Positions 47,841 to 57,874 of a DNA stretch of 64,000 nt are shown here, one piece after another; the first letter of the stretch is position 1, and each line of letters opens with the position of its first letter. Under the pieces are notes generated by a model. It saw nothing but the letters and a program-made list of their open reading frames with translations. It made no database searches and was not told the origin of the DNA. Source of the DNA: Bradyrhizobium nitroreducens (lineage in GTDB: Bacteria > Pseudomonadota > Alphaproteobacteria > Rhizobiales > Xanthobacteraceae); contig NZ_LFJC01000003.1 of assembly GCF_002776695.1 (NCBI RefSeq), positions 1,752,354 to 1,816,353 of the forward strand, written 5' to 3'. The position numbers were made by a program, and so were the translations under genes.

Positions 47841-49382
47841 TCACCAGTTGCGCTGGGCTCGCAGCATCAGAGTGACGGTGTTCTGATCCTTCAGCTCATA
47901 GGTGGCACCGGGTTTGGCGATGCTCGCCTGTGCCGGCAGGATGACCGTGCTACCGCCCGCGTATTTCTGATCGAGCATCACGTAGGCAAGGTCCGCTGAG
48001 AACGTCAGATTCTTGACCGGGCTCCACCTCGTGATCAAACCAACCACGCCATAGTTGAAGTCTGGATTGCAGCCAGTGGCGCCGGATGAGAGCGCCAACG
48101 CTGTCACAAAGGCACCGCAGACGTAGCCTTTGGCCGTGCTGTTGTACCGGACGGCGCCCCACGCTCCGTAGACACCCGTATTCCACTGGGGATCCCAGTT
48201 GTGAGTATAGCCGCCACGGAAGCCGTAAGTCGTCGTCAGTTGCTGCCCCGATCCTGCAACGAAGACCGAGTCAGACAACCCACCAATACCGAGGCTCTGG
48301 TACGCACCAGCGACACCTGTGCCGCCGTACATCGCGTAAGTGGTGCTCATCAGGTCGTTGAAGTTGTAGCGGCTGGCACCGTTCGTATAGACGCCTTGGA
48401 CGTTGACGGTATCGCCCGCTCCGGTCGGGATGTTTTTGATCGACAGGGCCAACTGGCCGGCCCAGCCCCACTTGTCCGCCGGATGGCCGGTATCCTCGGT
48501 GGCGCCGTAGTAGCCAGCATGATTATCATGAGCAGCAAACGACGCCTGGAAGAGACCCCAAGCCTGATCAACGCGGACCATCGCGACCAGGTCGGGGGAC
48601 CGCGAACCGCCGATGTCGCTCGCTCCATACGAACCGGTAGCAAGACCAGCGGCGGTCGCGCCGCTCACGTTCCACACATTCGTCGTACCGTACGCCACCT
48701 GATCCTGCGCCGAAAACGCGGCCGTCACGCCTTGGCCAAAGTCAGCGGTGTAGGTGAATTGATTCACTCCGGTGACGAAGCCACCACCACCGGGCAAGCC
48801 GTCAAAGTTATTTGCGGGATAGTTAGTCCAAGGCGCGGAGAACTGGGAGATGGCTTTGCCCATGGTGAAGCCGGCAAACTGAATGAAGGCCAGGTAGACA
48901 CCAAGCGAACCACCAGCTACCGCGCCTGAGCCGTTCGTTCCCGCCGGCGCCCCGCTGTAGGCCGTTGCGCCATTCGTGGCGGTGGTACCCGCACCGGCGT
49001 AGCCGCCGGACGTCCAAGAGTACACCACGTCCGCATACGTACGCAGCACACCGTACTCGGTCGCAGTGCGAGTGTCGACGTTCAAGTCCGCACGAGAGCG
49101 TGTCGTATAGTAGTTGCCAAGGCGGTTACGCGCTCCAACAACTCCATTGTTACCCGCGTCGTAGTCGCTGTTCGAATTCAAGATCAGATCAGCGCGTACA
49201 TAACCGCCAAGCTTGATGCAGGTGTCGGTACCTGGAATGTAGTAAAAGCCGGCACCATATAGAGAGCAGATCTTCACATATTCGACGGCCTTTGCCTTCA
49301 AAGGAAGATCCGCTGCATGCGCCGAGCTTCCAGCGACCAAGGCTGCTGCAGTAGCTAAGAACACACGCTTTGAATAATTCAT
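47841..49382 (-). CDS. Alphaproteobacterial outer-membrane porin (Omp2b type)
   Basis: 513 residues. A signal peptide (MNYSKRVFLATAAALVAGSS, cleaved at AHA) is followed by DLPLKAKAVEYVKICS and TCIKLGGYVRADL, the standard start of Rhizobiales porins. Many Gly/aromatic beta strands and a C-terminal Trp after LMLRAQRNW complete a 16-stranded barrel. GGAGAGAG precedes the ATG. It may provide outer-membrane entry for the substrates of the surrounding transporters; its own terminator marks it as monocistronic. Confidence 0.9.
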   Translation of the reverse strand: MNYSKRVFLATAAALVAGSSAHAADLPLKAKAVEYVKICSLYGAGFYYIPGTDTCIKLGGYVRADLILNSNSDYDAGNNGVVGARNRLGNYYTTRSRADLNVDTRTATEYGVLRTYADVVYSWTSGGYAGAGTTATNGATAYSGAPAGTNGSGAVAGGSLGVYLAFIQFAGFTMGKAISQFSAPWTNYPANNFDGLPGGGGFVTGVNQFTYTADFGQGVTAAFSAQDQVAYGTTNVWNVSGATAAGLATGSYGASDIGGSRSPDLVAMVRVDQAWGLFQASFAAHDNHAGYYGATEDTGHPADKWGWAGQLALSIKNIPTGAGDTVNVQGVYTNGASRYNFNDLMSTTYAMYGGTGVAGAYQSLGIGGLSDSVFVAGSGQQLTTTYGFRGGYTHNWDPQWNTGVYGAWGAVRYNSTAKGYVCGAFVTALALSSGATGCNPDFNYGVVGLITRWSPVKNLTFSADLAYVMLDQKYAGGSTVILPAQASIAKPGATYELKDQNTVTLMLRAQRNW

Positions 49383-50399
49383 TGAACTCTCTCCGTTTGC
49401 TTGCAGGATCAATCCGCATATCGTTGCGAGATGAAGCTGGTCCCCAGAAGCCCACTCAATCGATCAACCCACGAACTATGCAGTCGCGCTTTGAGAGAAA
49501 GTAAGTATGACGATTGGGTCTTCCGTCCTCACGAAGGCAACTTCGCAGGTTCAGTGGAATTTGCTCGCGTCAACTTGGTACGATCCGTACGAAGTAGCGA
49601 TCGGCGTGATGGCCTGTGTCTTCGGCGCGGCAAAACCGTTCGTTTCGTACAAAGTAAAGGCCTCATATCTCACGCCGACCATCGTCCCCCACTCCGAAAG
49701 AGGGACAGACCTTTGTCATTTTTGAATGGGGAGCGGAGATCCGCTGACGCCGATTGTCGAACAAATCCGCCGGAGGATGTCAGGCGGACCACCGAGATTC
49801 ATGACTCGCTGTAGCTTGATCGAACGAAATGACCGCCGAACTTTGATTGGTCGTGGTCACTAGCTGTCGGGACCGTATTGAGCGGTCATCTAAATGCTTC
49901 CGAGCGGCCGGGTGGGATTCCACCGGCAATCTCTTTTGATCTCGTTTGGAGATGACTTCGTCCAGGACGTCGGCTGTATCACCGGATCTCGAAGTTACTC
50001 AAAGCTCGCGACTATCAAGTTCGAATGCTTGAACTCTCTGACGCGAGACATTCAACAGCACCGACATCGGCGCCTGATGATCGATGATTGGACGAAACGG
50101 AAGGCACCGAGAGCCGAGTCTTGCTCGCATCACCCTTGACCCTTCGCGTCGCGCTGGTTCTTCGCGATCGAATGGGTCGGTCGGCACGTGCCATGATTAC
50201 GACTGAGCTGCCCCATCCCAACCATCTAATCGTAACCGGCTAATCCGCCATGCGTGTCCGGAGATATACGAATTCACTTACTTGCGGAGTGGCCTGCGCG
50301 CTCAACCCCATGCGCGGCCGGAGCTAACGTACTCTCGTCCTTGAGCGGATGTACCAAACCGTCGATCGCTGGACAGCGGCTCGATTCGGGCTGAAGTTG
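49383..50399. other. 1-kb gap, no gene recognised
   Basis: Between the divergent porin promoter and the end of the ammonia-lyase gene. Several open frames exist, the longest 137 codons on the plus strand, but none shows a recognisable domain or good ribosome-binding site. Decayed sequence is likely. Confidence 0.4.
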
Positions 50400-51620
50400 T
50401 CAACGCTCGGAAGAAGGAGCCGCAATTTCTGCGATGGACGACCGGGCCCGCGACCATTCCCGATTCTTGCAGAAGGAGGACACCTGGTCATCGTGCAAGT
50501 CCATGATTCTGCGGTAGAGCTCGGGATCTGTATCGCTTTCGGTGCCGATCACCATAATCCGGCTTGAACGATCGATCTCCAGGCGGGCACGCATTTCTGG
50601 ACTTCTGTTCGCAAGCAGAAATCCAGCGAGGCCAGCCGCTCCGGTCTCGCCAGATACGATCGATACGGTTCCGGTCTCGCCGGATGCGAGCAATCGCATG
50701 GCTCGAACCGCTTCAGCGTCCGGCACGGACATAAAACCGAACGCACCCCGAGACAGTATCTCCCATGCGAGCATCGACGGACGTCCGCAGGCGAGGCCAG
50801 CCATGACGGTGCTGATGTCACCCGTGACCTCGGTAAGGGCTCCCGCTCGAGCTGAAGCAAGCAGACAAGCGGCATTAACGGGCTCTACGACGATAATCTT
50901 CGGAGCTTCAGCCCCGTAAATCGCCCTATAGTACGCACATAGTGCCGCCGGCAAGGCGCCGACTCCGCATTGTAGGAATACGTGAGTCGGCAGCTCACTA
51001 CGTTGGCGGGCCGCTTCCGCAGGCATCACAGTGTAGCCTTGCATCACGAGCGACGGGATTTCCGTGTAGCCCGGATAGGACGTGTCTGAAACAATGGTCC
51101 AACCGAAGCGCTCCCCATCCAGCTTAACTTGCCTGACGGCATCGTCATAAACGCCATCGACCCGGTGGACTCTGGCTCCATAACGTTCAATTTCCGACTT
51201 GCGACGTTCACTAACCTCGGAGTGAATATAGATCACGGCGTTCAGGCCGAAGCGTGACGCCGCCCAAGCAACTGATCGACCATGATTGCCGTCCGTCGCA
51301 CATGCAACGGTCATACTGCTAGGAGAGCCCTCGCGCTCCCTGTCCTGGGCACGCAAGGCGAGAGAACGAACCGCATAGGCGCCACCCAGAGCTTTGAAAC
51401 TGCCAAGAAGGAAGCGATTTCCCTCATCCTTGTAATCAATGGCGCCGACTTCGCACGCCCTTGCTAATTCTGTTAAACTGTGAAGCGGGGTGGGAGTATA
51501 ATACAGCCAACTGCTGATCTCTTTCTCCGCCGCCGCAGCGGCCGCCGGGTTTATGACGTTGGCCTCCGTTGCTCCGAGGAGTTCTACCGGAGACGACCGC
51601 GTCCAAAGATGATCGAGCAT
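50400..51620 (-). CDS. dpaL: Diaminopropionate ammonia-lyase (PLP fold type II)
   Basis: 406 residues. The PLP Lys is in GSFKALGGAYAV near 76; ATDGNHGRSVAWAA follows, and the glycine-rich phosphate loop lies at QCGVGALPAALC. The layout matches diaminopropionate ammonia-lyase (YgeX), which turns 2,3-diaminopropionate into pyruvate and two ammonia. AGGA precedes the ATG. Threonine-deaminase-like activity is an alternative, but the ATDGNHG and GVGALP segments favour DpaL. Palindrome site 5 is about 50 bases upstream. Confidence 0.82.
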   Translation of the reverse strand: MLDHLWTRSSPVELLGATEANVINPAAAAAAEKEISSWLYYTPTPLHSLTELARACEVGAIDYKDEGNRFLLGSFKALGGAYAVRSLALRAQDREREGSPSSMTVACATDGNHGRSVAWAASRFGLNAVIYIHSEVSERRKSEIERYGARVHRVDGVYDDAVRQVKLDGERFGWTIVSDTSYPGYTEIPSLVMQGYTVMPAEAARQRSELPTHVFLQCGVGALPAALCAYYRAIYGAEAPKIIVVEPVNAACLLASARAGALTEVTGDISTVMAGLACGRPSMLAWEILSRGAFGFMSVPDAEAVRAMRLLASGETGTVSIVSGETGAAGLAGFLLANRSPEMRARLEIDRSSRIMVIGTESDTDPELYRRIMDLHDDQVSSFCKNREWSRARSSIAEIAAPSSER

Positions 51621-51667
51621 TGATGTTCCTGAACTGAAGGGTGGGGACTTTGATATACGAAAAAAAC

Positions 51668-51683
51668 TTTTCTCGAAAGAAAA
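51668..51683. promoter_or_regulatory. Palindromic operator site 5 (weaker match)
   Basis: TTTTCTCGAAAGAAAA keeps the TTTTC-N6-GAAAA arms but not the CTAGT core. It is about 50 bases upstream of dpaL, where an operator would act. Confidence 0.4.
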
Positions 51684-51887
51684 ATCTCGCAGAAAATCTT
51701 CGAGAGAGTTTCTCAGAACTGACCAGTTGTCCTCCGCTGAAAACGCGGCGCAGATTGAACGAACGCCCGAATGTGAGGCAGCTTATGCTGACTTTCCGCA
51801 GGGCACTCATAAGGTAGCTTCCGGGGAGAGAAGTGCTCAGCTTATGTTGCCCTCGGTCGCGGGCGCGGCCTAACCAGGACCCGACAC

Positions 51888-52919
51888 TCAATCGTCGCGT
51901 TCGCGGCTTGCTATCTTACGGAAGATATCCGCGATCATCGGCGCGCTGTCCGCGCTTATGCCACGATGAAAGACCAAGCGAACGTGACGCGGACCGAAGG
52001 CGAGGCAGCCTAAGCCGGCCCGGCCGAGAGATGCGCAAAGTTCGGCTCCGTCTAAACCTAGCTTATCTCCCGATATAAGGACGATATTTGTTTGCGGGTT
52101 CGTTACAGAGTAGCCGGGAAGCAGAGCGACGGCTGCTGCGGCCTCTTGTGCGAGAGCATGATCTTTGCCCAAGAGTGAAATATCATCCAATACGGCCAAC
52201 GCTCCAGCGGCAAGGACATGGCTAGGTCGGCAAATGCCCCCCAAGAGACGCCAAGCCTCAACGGCACTTTTTATTGTCCTCTCGTCTCCGGCCAAGGCGG
52301 CACCATTCGGCGCCCCTAAGCCCTTGTTGAAACTCACGCTGACGAGGTCTACTGGACTGGCAAGCGCCGCTGGCGAATCCCCTGACGCTACCGAGGCATT
52401 CCAGAGCCTCGACCCATCGAGAAACACACTCCACCCTCTTTCTTTAGCTTGTTGCGCGATAGCATTGGTTTGTTGTGCATTCAGCACCGTCCCGCCTCGC
52501 CTGTTATGCGTATTCTCAAGGCAAAAAATCGCGTCGGACTGGCCAAGGCACTTGGTGAGATCGAGTGCACCACCCTGTTGGGAGTAGGAGAGAACCTGAG
52601 GGCTTGAAAGCCAATCCAATCCAGCCATCTCAACCGTCATAAGATGGCACATGTCCTCCAGAACGAGGGCCCGCTCGCGAGCCCCGAGGGCCACAAGGCC
52701 CGCGATATTCGCAGCAGTACATGTGGGAAAGAGCGCAGCCGCAGACTTTCCCAATATCTCGCAGACACGATGTTCGAGAGCCCTCTCGATCGGATCCTCC
52801 CGCCAAAGAAACTCACCCGGCCGCCGAGCCGCCGCCGCGATAGCGCTCGCGACGATATCCGATGCGGGTGCCAGGATGTCGCTGCGGAGATCGAAGTCGA
52901 ACTTTGAGATGGTGTCCAT
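51888..52919 (-). CDS. Threonine aldolase-like beta-eliminating lyase
   Basis: 343 residues. The PLP-binding Lys is in VSVSFNKGLGAPNGA, preceded by the Asp-containing FLDGSRLWNA. The start FDFDLRSDILAPASD resembles low-specificity threonine aldolases (normally FRSDTVT). Relatives cleave beta-hydroxy amino acids such as threonine, or beta-phenylserine. ATG at 52919 was chosen; the upstream extension to 53045 runs into the divergent regulator and operator. It diverges from the XRE-cupin gene. Confidence 0.8.
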   Translation of the reverse strand: MDTISKFDFDLRSDILAPASDIVASAIAAAARRPGEFLWREDPIERALEHRVCEILGKSAAALFPTCTAANIAGLVALGARERALVLEDMCHLMTVEMAGLDWLSSPQVLSYSQQGGALDLTKCLGQSDAIFCLENTHNRRGGTVLNAQQTNAIAQQAKERGWSVFLDGSRLWNASVASGDSPAALASPVDLVSVSFNKGLGAPNGAALAGDERTIKSAVEAWRLLGGICRPSHVLAAGALAVLDDISLLGKDHALAQEAAAAVALLPGYSVTNPQTNIVLISGDKLGLDGAELCASLGRAGLGCLAFGPRHVRLVFHRGISADSAPMIADIFRKIASRERDD

Positions 52920-52985
52920 GAGACTTTTGATGATCCTGGGTTGACTGAAACAGGCCGATAACGGATTATACAACTTGAACAATCT

Positions 52986-53001
52986 TTTTCTAGTTGGAAA
53001 A
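52986..53001. promoter_or_regulatory. Palindromic operator site 3
   Basis: TTTTCTAGTTGGAAAA, TTTTC-N6-GAAAA. It sits in the divergent gap between the aldolase and the XRE-cupin regulator, so it could control both and autoregulate the latter. Confidence 0.6.
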
Positions 53002-53062
53002 CTCGCAAGTGCAAGCACCCAATTCTCGTCGCCCCTCGAAATCAACGGCTCGTGAAGTCACG

Positions 53063-53680
53063 ATGGGAGATCGATTGCGATCGATCCGTTTCGAAAGGAA
53101 GCTCACCCTCCAGGCTGCCGCGAAACTCTGCGGCGTGGGATTGTCTACCCTTTCAAAGATTGAAACCGGACAGGCCGCCCCCGCGTACGGCACGTTGAAA
53201 CGAATTGCCGAAGGCCTAGAACTTAGCTTCGAGGAATTGATCTCCGGCGACCGCCCCGAGGCAACCTCGGCTCGCCGCACGATCACGCGGGAGCGTCAGA
53301 TCCTGAAGTTCAAGAGCAACCGCTATGACTACCGTGTTCACGCCAGCGATTTGGCGAGCAAGGTGATGGTTCCGTTGGAAATGGAAATAAGGGCGCGAGG
53401 CCTGCCCAATCCTTCCGATTGGAGCCAGCATGACGGCGAAGAGTTCATCTTCGTCCTCGAAGGCGAGATCGAAGTTCTCCTCTCCGATTACGCTCCGTTT
53501 CGCTTGAAGCAGGGGCAAAGCGCCTACATAGATAGCCGTATGCGCCATGCCTTCGTGGCTTGCAGCCCGGGGCCGGCGCGCATGCTCTCTATCTGCTATG
53601 ATCCGAAGCACAAGCTTCGCACTGCCGGGGAATTTCTAGATGCCGCACTCCCTGCTCGCCGCTCGGAGCGCAGTCGATAA
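53063..53680 (+). CDS. XRE-family regulator with cupin sensor domain
   Basis: 205 residues from ATG at 53063. The helix-turn-helix is clear: LRSIRFERKLTLQAAAKLCG then LSTLSKIETGQ. The cupin domain follows (HDGEEFIFVLEGEIEVLLSD; LKQGQSAYIDSRMRHAFVA). Cupin-XRE proteins typically sense a small metabolite. A TTG at 52994 would extend it but falls inside operator site 3, which argues for the ATG. By position and autoregulation it is the best candidate to bind the shared palindromes. Confidence 0.85.
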   Translation: MGDRLRSIRFERKLTLQAAAKLCGVGLSTLSKIETGQAAPAYGTLKRIAEGLELSFEELISGDRPEATSARRTITRERQILKFKSNRYDYRVHASDLASKVMVPLEMEIRARGLPNPSDWSQHDGEEFIFVLEGEIEVLLSDYAPFRLKQGQSAYIDSRMRHAFVACSPGPARMLSICYDPKHKLRTAGEFLDAALPARRSERSR

Positions 53681-53711
53681 GGAGGTTTACCGGAACTTCT
53701 TATCGAAAATT

Positions 53712-53728
53712 TTTTCCTGACTAGAAAA
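53712..53728. promoter_or_regulatory. Palindromic operator site 4
   Basis: TTTTCCTGACTAGAAAA; on the minus strand TTTTCTAGTCAGGAAAA, nearly identical to site 1. It lies 62 bases upstream of the aapJ-like start. Confidence 0.6.
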
Positions 53729-53789
53729 TTACGATTGACTTGCCTTTTCCTCCGGCCCTAGGCTTGTAAGCTTTAAAGGGGAGAAAAAA

Positions 53790-54800
53790 ATGCGAGTCTT
53801 CGCGATCGCGCTTGCGCTTGTCACCGCGTGCCTTGTTACCGACGCAAAGGCGGAATCCACGCTAAGCGCAGTGCGTGAGAGGGGCGTCTTGAACTGCGGT
53901 GTGACGTCGGCCCTCCTGGGCTTTTCTGCGCCGGATGCTCAAGGTGTATTTCGCGGCATGGACGCTGACATGTGCCGGGCAATCGCGACGGCCGTCTTTG
54001 GTGACCCCGGAAAGGTCCGCTTTGTGACCACTTCTCCCACCCAGCGCTTCGTCGCACTGCAATCCGGTACGATAGACGTTCTCATCTACACCGTAACGCA
54101 GAACTTCTCGCGCGATACGGGGCTGGGGCTGATTTTCGCGAATACCTATTTTTATGATGGCCAAGGTTTCATCGTATCTAAGAAGCTAAACGTCAAGTCA
54201 GCAAAAGAGTTAGAAGGAGCAAGTGTTTGCTTGCAACCAGCATCTGATGCTGCGCCAGGAGCCACGGACTATTTCCGGAGGAATGGCATTCAATTCAAGG
54301 CGGTGATGATCGAGGCGATACAGGAGGTGGTGTCTGCGCTCAATGCGGGCCGATGCGATGTATATACCACAGACGTAACAGGCCTTGCTTCGATCAAGGC
54401 GCGCAGCTTTCAGTCACCGGATGACTGGATCATCCTGCCCGAGATTATCTCGAAATCGCCGTTTGCGCCGATGGTCCGCCAGGGTGATGATCAATGGCTG
54501 ACGCTCGTGCGTTGGGTCGAGAACGCCATAATTGACGCTGATGAACTCGGCGTCGACAGTCGCACGATCAAAGACGCGAGCGTAGCGACCAACAACCCGG
54601 AAGTTCGGCGAATGCGGGGGCTTGAGGGGGAAGCTGGTAAGGCGTTCGGTTTGCCAAATGACTGGCCTGCCCAGGTCGTCGCCGCTATCGGAAACTATAG
54701 CGAACTCTATGATCGTAATCTTAGCGCACTCGGTCTACCTCGTGGCCCAAACCGCAGCTGGCGTGAAGGCGGCCTGATCTTTGCTCCATCGTTCCGCTGA
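53790..54800 (+). CDS. aapJ: General L-amino-acid ABC transporter binding protein (AapJ/BztA type)
   Basis: 336 residues. Signal peptide (MRVFAIALALVTACLVTDAKA), then ESTLSAVRERGVLNCGVTSA and GFSAPDAQGVFRGMDADMCR, as in AapJ/BztA. A disulfide is likely between the two early Cys. It begins a four-gene transporter operon (aapJQMP-like) with short gaps. Compared with classical AapJ, the segment after FRGMD is conserved, so amino-acid binding is likely. Confidence 0.88.
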   Translation: MRVFAIALALVTACLVTDAKAESTLSAVRERGVLNCGVTSALLGFSAPDAQGVFRGMDADMCRAIATAVFGDPGKVRFVTTSPTQRFVALQSGTIDVLIYTVTQNFSRDTGLGLIFANTYFYDGQGFIVSKKLNVKSAKELEGASVCLQPASDAAPGATDYFRRNGIQFKAVMIEAIQEVVSALNAGRCDVYTTDVTGLASIKARSFQSPDDWIILPEIISKSPFAPMVRQGDDQWLTLVRWVENAIIDADELGVDSRTIKDASVATNNPEVRRMRGLEGEAGKAFGLPNDWPAQVVAAIGNYSELYDRNLSALGLPRGPNRSWREGGLIFAPSFR

Positions 54801-54807
54801 GAATAAG

Positions 54808-55926
54808 ATGCAGTATCTAAGCCGATTCTTGCTGCGGAACTTACGAGCGGAGCGAGTCGCTCCGCTCGTAATATTCATCGTATTCGTGGGCGGCGTTGCG
54901 CTTGTGTTCGCAAATCTTTTTGCAAACCTGAGGTCTCGAAACATTGCGAGTGGCTTCGGCTACCTGTCGCAAGCCGCGGGGTTTGAAATCGGCGACACGT
55001 GGATCCACTACTCATCTCAAATGACGATTGGTCGCGCACTTATCGTAGGCTTGGTCAACACGCTTGTTGCTAGTACGGCGATTGCAGTCTTGATAACAAT
55101 GATCGGAATCTGCGTCGGCTTGGTTCTCGCCTTCGGAGGTGAACTTGGGCGGGCATCGATAAAGCGGTATGTCTATCTGACGCGCAATATACCGGTGCTC
55201 CTCCATCTCGTGGTCTGGTACTCGGTATTTCGGGAAGGCCTGCCGCCGCCGCGTGGCGCATTCACGATTGGACCCATTGTTCTCAGCAATCGTGGCCTGA
55301 TCCTTCCAATTCCCCAGAGCTATGGTGGCTTGTTCGAACTAGCGGTCGGACTCGCGATGGGAGCCGGCGTGATTGCAATCTCTCGCTCGATTGTAGGACG
55401 TTGGTCGAAGCTGTGGCTTATTGTCTCCACCCTCAGTGGCATCCTCGTCTGGTTCATCCTTTTGCCGACGAATGGGCCTGTCCTACGGGGCTTTAACTAC
55501 GTTGGTGGCTGGGTCGTCACGCCGGAATTTTGTGCCCTTGTGCTTGCGCTCGCGTTCTACACCGGAGGCTACGTGACCGAAATTGTGCGCGGTGCAATCG
55601 AATCGTTTCCGCAGGGGCAGGTGGAAGGCGCCTTCGCGCTGGGTCTTTCCCGTACACAGTTCTTCTTTCTCATCATGATCCCACAAATCACGCGTACTAT
55701 CGCGCCGGCGATGGTGAACCAGTATGTCAATGTCACCAAGGCCACTTCCCTTGGCATAATCGTGGGCTATCCCGATCTCGTATCAGTATCTAACACAGCA
55801 TTGAACCAGACCGGCCAGGCCGTAGAATCGATCGCTCTACTCCTCGCCACTTATCTGACCATTTCTCTTGCCGTGTCGTTCGCCTCGCAGCGCTGTTTCG
55901 GTGAGACGACGGAGCGCGCCGCGTGA
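54808..55926 (+). CDS. aapQ: General L-amino-acid ABC transporter permease (AapQ/BztB type)
   Basis: 372 residues from ATG at 54808, seven bases after the aapJ stop. It is longer than standard amino-acid permeases, as expected for AapQ. N-terminal helix (LVIFIVFVGGVALVFANLFA), the RYVYLTRNIPVLLHLVVWYS segment, and the EAA loop (EGAFALGLSRTQFFFLIMIP) are visible. It forms a heterodimeric channel with AapM. Confidence 0.88.
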   Translation: MQYLSRFLLRNLRAERVAPLVIFIVFVGGVALVFANLFANLRSRNIASGFGYLSQAAGFEIGDTWIHYSSQMTIGRALIVGLVNTLVASTAIAVLITMIGICVGLVLAFGGELGRASIKRYVYLTRNIPVLLHLVVWYSVFREGLPPPRGAFTIGPIVLSNRGLILPIPQSYGGLFELAVGLAMGAGVIAISRSIVGRWSKLWLIVSTLSGILVWFILLPTNGPVLRGFNYVGGWVVTPEFCALVLALAFYTGGYVTEIVRGAIESFPQGQVEGAFALGLSRTQFFFLIMIPQITRTIAPAMVNQYVNVTKATSLGIIVGYPDLVSVSNTALNQTGQAVESIALLLATYLTISLAVSFASQRCFGETTERAA

Positions 55927-57023
55927 TGAGCGCTATTCAGAAAGTGTATCGAAGCCGAGGCCGAAAGAGCTCCGTGTTACGTCGCTGGGTTGGACTCGTC
56001 GTTCTTGCAGTGATCATTGCATTTGTGACGCGATGGGGGCTCCTGAACGCGGTTTTTGTGTCTCCGAATCCGGATGACTGCCGGGCGGCCCAAGGAGCCT
56101 GTTGGGCAGTTGTCACGAGCCAGTGGAAGCTCGTGCTATTCGGTACCTATCCGTTCGGCGAAATTTGGCGTCCCTCGATCGCTGCGGTAGTGCTTTTGGG
56201 AGCATTCTTTATTCCATTAGCGCGCCCCAGATTGCTGATCTTGGCAAGCAGTTGGACGGTCGCTCTGGTGATAGCAACCGGCCTGTTCGATGGTCGGCCC
56301 TTTGGCCTGCAGTATGTGGAACCACACGAGTGGGGCGGGTTGCCGCTTACGCTCCTCTTGTCCGAAGCCGCAATTTTGCTGGCATTTCCCCTTGGCCTTG
56401 CGCTTGCCCTTGCACGGTGTAGCGGGACCGTGATCTTGCGGTCCCTGGCCTTGGTTCTGGTGGAGTCGATCCGTGGCGTGCCGCTCGTCTCGCTACTCTT
56501 TTTTGCCACCTTGGTTCTACCGCTGTTCCTCTCTGGCTTGTCTGGTCTGGACAAGCTCTATGGCGCTGCAGCGGCGATCATTCTGTTCAATGCCGCTTAC
56601 ATATCGGAAGTCTTTCGTGGCGGCTTAACGACGGTGCCGATTGGTCAGCTGGACGCCGCAAAATCACTTGGATTCCGATGGACAAGCATGCAGCGTTTTA
56701 TCGTCCTACCCCAAGCCTTCAGGGCTTGCGCCCCCTCTTTGGTAAATCAAGCTGTGGGGATCGTTAAGGACACATCGCTCTTGGCCGTTCTCGGCCTCTT
56801 TGACTTCATGAACTCGGCAAAATTGGCACTTGTCGACGCTCGTTGGCGCGGAAATTTCGTCGAGGTCTATGTCGTAGTCGGCCTCGCCTACTTTTTGATG
56901 TGCTTTGCAGTGTCCGTTCTAGGACAACGGCTGTCATCGAGCCTGGAAAGACCTTCGAAGGGGGATGAGGCGGTCACACGCGCTCCGCTCCCTTCGATCG
57001 TCGTGGCGGAAAGCCAATCGTAG
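55926..57023 (+). CDS. aapM: General L-amino-acid ABC transporter permease (AapM/BztC type)
   Basis: 365 residues. The ATG shares one base with the aapQ stop (TGATG). The region before the first permease repeat is long, as in Aap[21 protein letters not shown] and the EAA loop [20 protein letters not shown] are visible. It partners AapQ. Confidence 0.88.
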   Translation: MSAIQKVYRSRGRKSSVLRRWVGLVVLAVIIAFVTRWGLLNAVFVSPNPDDCRAAQGACWAVVTSQWKLVLFGTYPFGEIWRPSIAAVVLLGAFFIPLARPRLLILASSWTVALVIATGLFDGRPFGLQYVEPHEWGGLPLTLLLSEAAILLAFPLGLALALARCSGTVILRSLALVLVESIRGVPLVSLLFFATLVLPLFLSGLSGLDKLYGAAAAIILFNAAYISEVFRGGLTTVPIGQLDAAKSLGFRWTSMQRFIVLPQAFRACAPSLVNQAVGIVKDTSLLAVLGLFDFMNSAKLALVDARWRGNFVEVYVVVGLAYFLMCFAVSVLGQRLSSSLERPSKGDEAVTRAPLPSIVVAESQS

Positions 57024-57088
57024 TGTTGCTACTTGAAGGCTGCTTCGCGGAATGCAGCTTTGAACGGCAGGTTAGTCAGGATGTCATC

Positions 57089-57874
57089 ATGCTAGAGATC
57101 GCGCCCTCAGTTACCAATCATCAGATTGGCGACGTGATTATCGAGATGCGTAAAGTCGAAAAATCCTACGGCAGCTACAAAGTGTTGCGAGGCATCAACC
57201 TGTCCGTTTCACGTGGTGAGCGCATCGTCATTTGCGGCCCATCAGGATCCGGAAAGTCAACGCTGATTCGGTGCTTAAATCAGCTCGAAGAACACCAGGC
57301 TGGCGAGATCATTATCGACGGCACGCCGATGTCCGCAGGAGCCAGAGGTATCGACAGCATACGCCGTGAAGTTGGCATGGTATTTCAGAGTTTCAATCTC
57401 TTCCCGCATCTTACGGTTCTTGAGAACTGCACCTTGGCGCCGATTAGAGTGCGTGGCATATCGAAGGCTGAGGCCGAGGCGACCGCTCGAACAATTCTCA
57501 AGCGCGTCCATATTCCAGAGCAGGCTCAGAAGTATCCTATCCAGCTCTCTGGCGGACAGCAGCAAAGGGTTGCCATTGCTAGATCGCTTTGCATGAGTCC
57601 GAAGATCATGCTGTTCGATGAGCCGACCTCAGCACTAGATCCTGAGATGGTCAACGAGGTGCTCGATGTCATGGTAGAACTAGCAGAAAGCGGCATGACG
57701 ATGCTGGTCGTTACGCATGAAATGGGCTTCGCCAGCAAAGTTGCAGACCGTGTCATCTTCATGGATGCTGGAGAGATCGTCGAGGTCGCGCCCCCTACAG
57801 AATTCTTCAACGCCCCGCAAAGCCAGCGCACCAAGAAATTCCTAGGTCAGGTTTTGCGCACGCAAGCGGGCTAG
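57089..57874 (+). CDS. aapP: General L-amino-acid ABC transporter ATP-binding protein (AapP/BztD type)
   Basis: 261 residues from ATG at 57089, which has AGGA upstream; the frame is open to 57023 but lacks a better start. Walker [11 protein letters not shown]-loop FQSFNLFPH, signature LSGGQQQR, Walker [13 protein letters not shown] and VVTHE are intact. It completes the aapJQMP-like operon. Confidence 0.9.
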   Translation: MLEIAPSVTNHQIGDVIIEMRKVEKSYGSYKVLRGINLSVSRGERIVICGPSGSGKSTLIRCLNQLEEHQAGEIIIDGTPMSAGARGIDSIRREVGMVFQSFNLFPHLTVLENCTLAPIRVRGISKAEAEATARTILKRVHIPEQAQKYPIQLSGGQQQRVAIARSLCMSPKIMLFDEPTSALDPEMVNEVLDVMVELAESGMTMLVVTHEMGFASKVADRVIFMDAGEIVEVAPPTEFFNAPQSQRTKKFLGQVLRTQAG

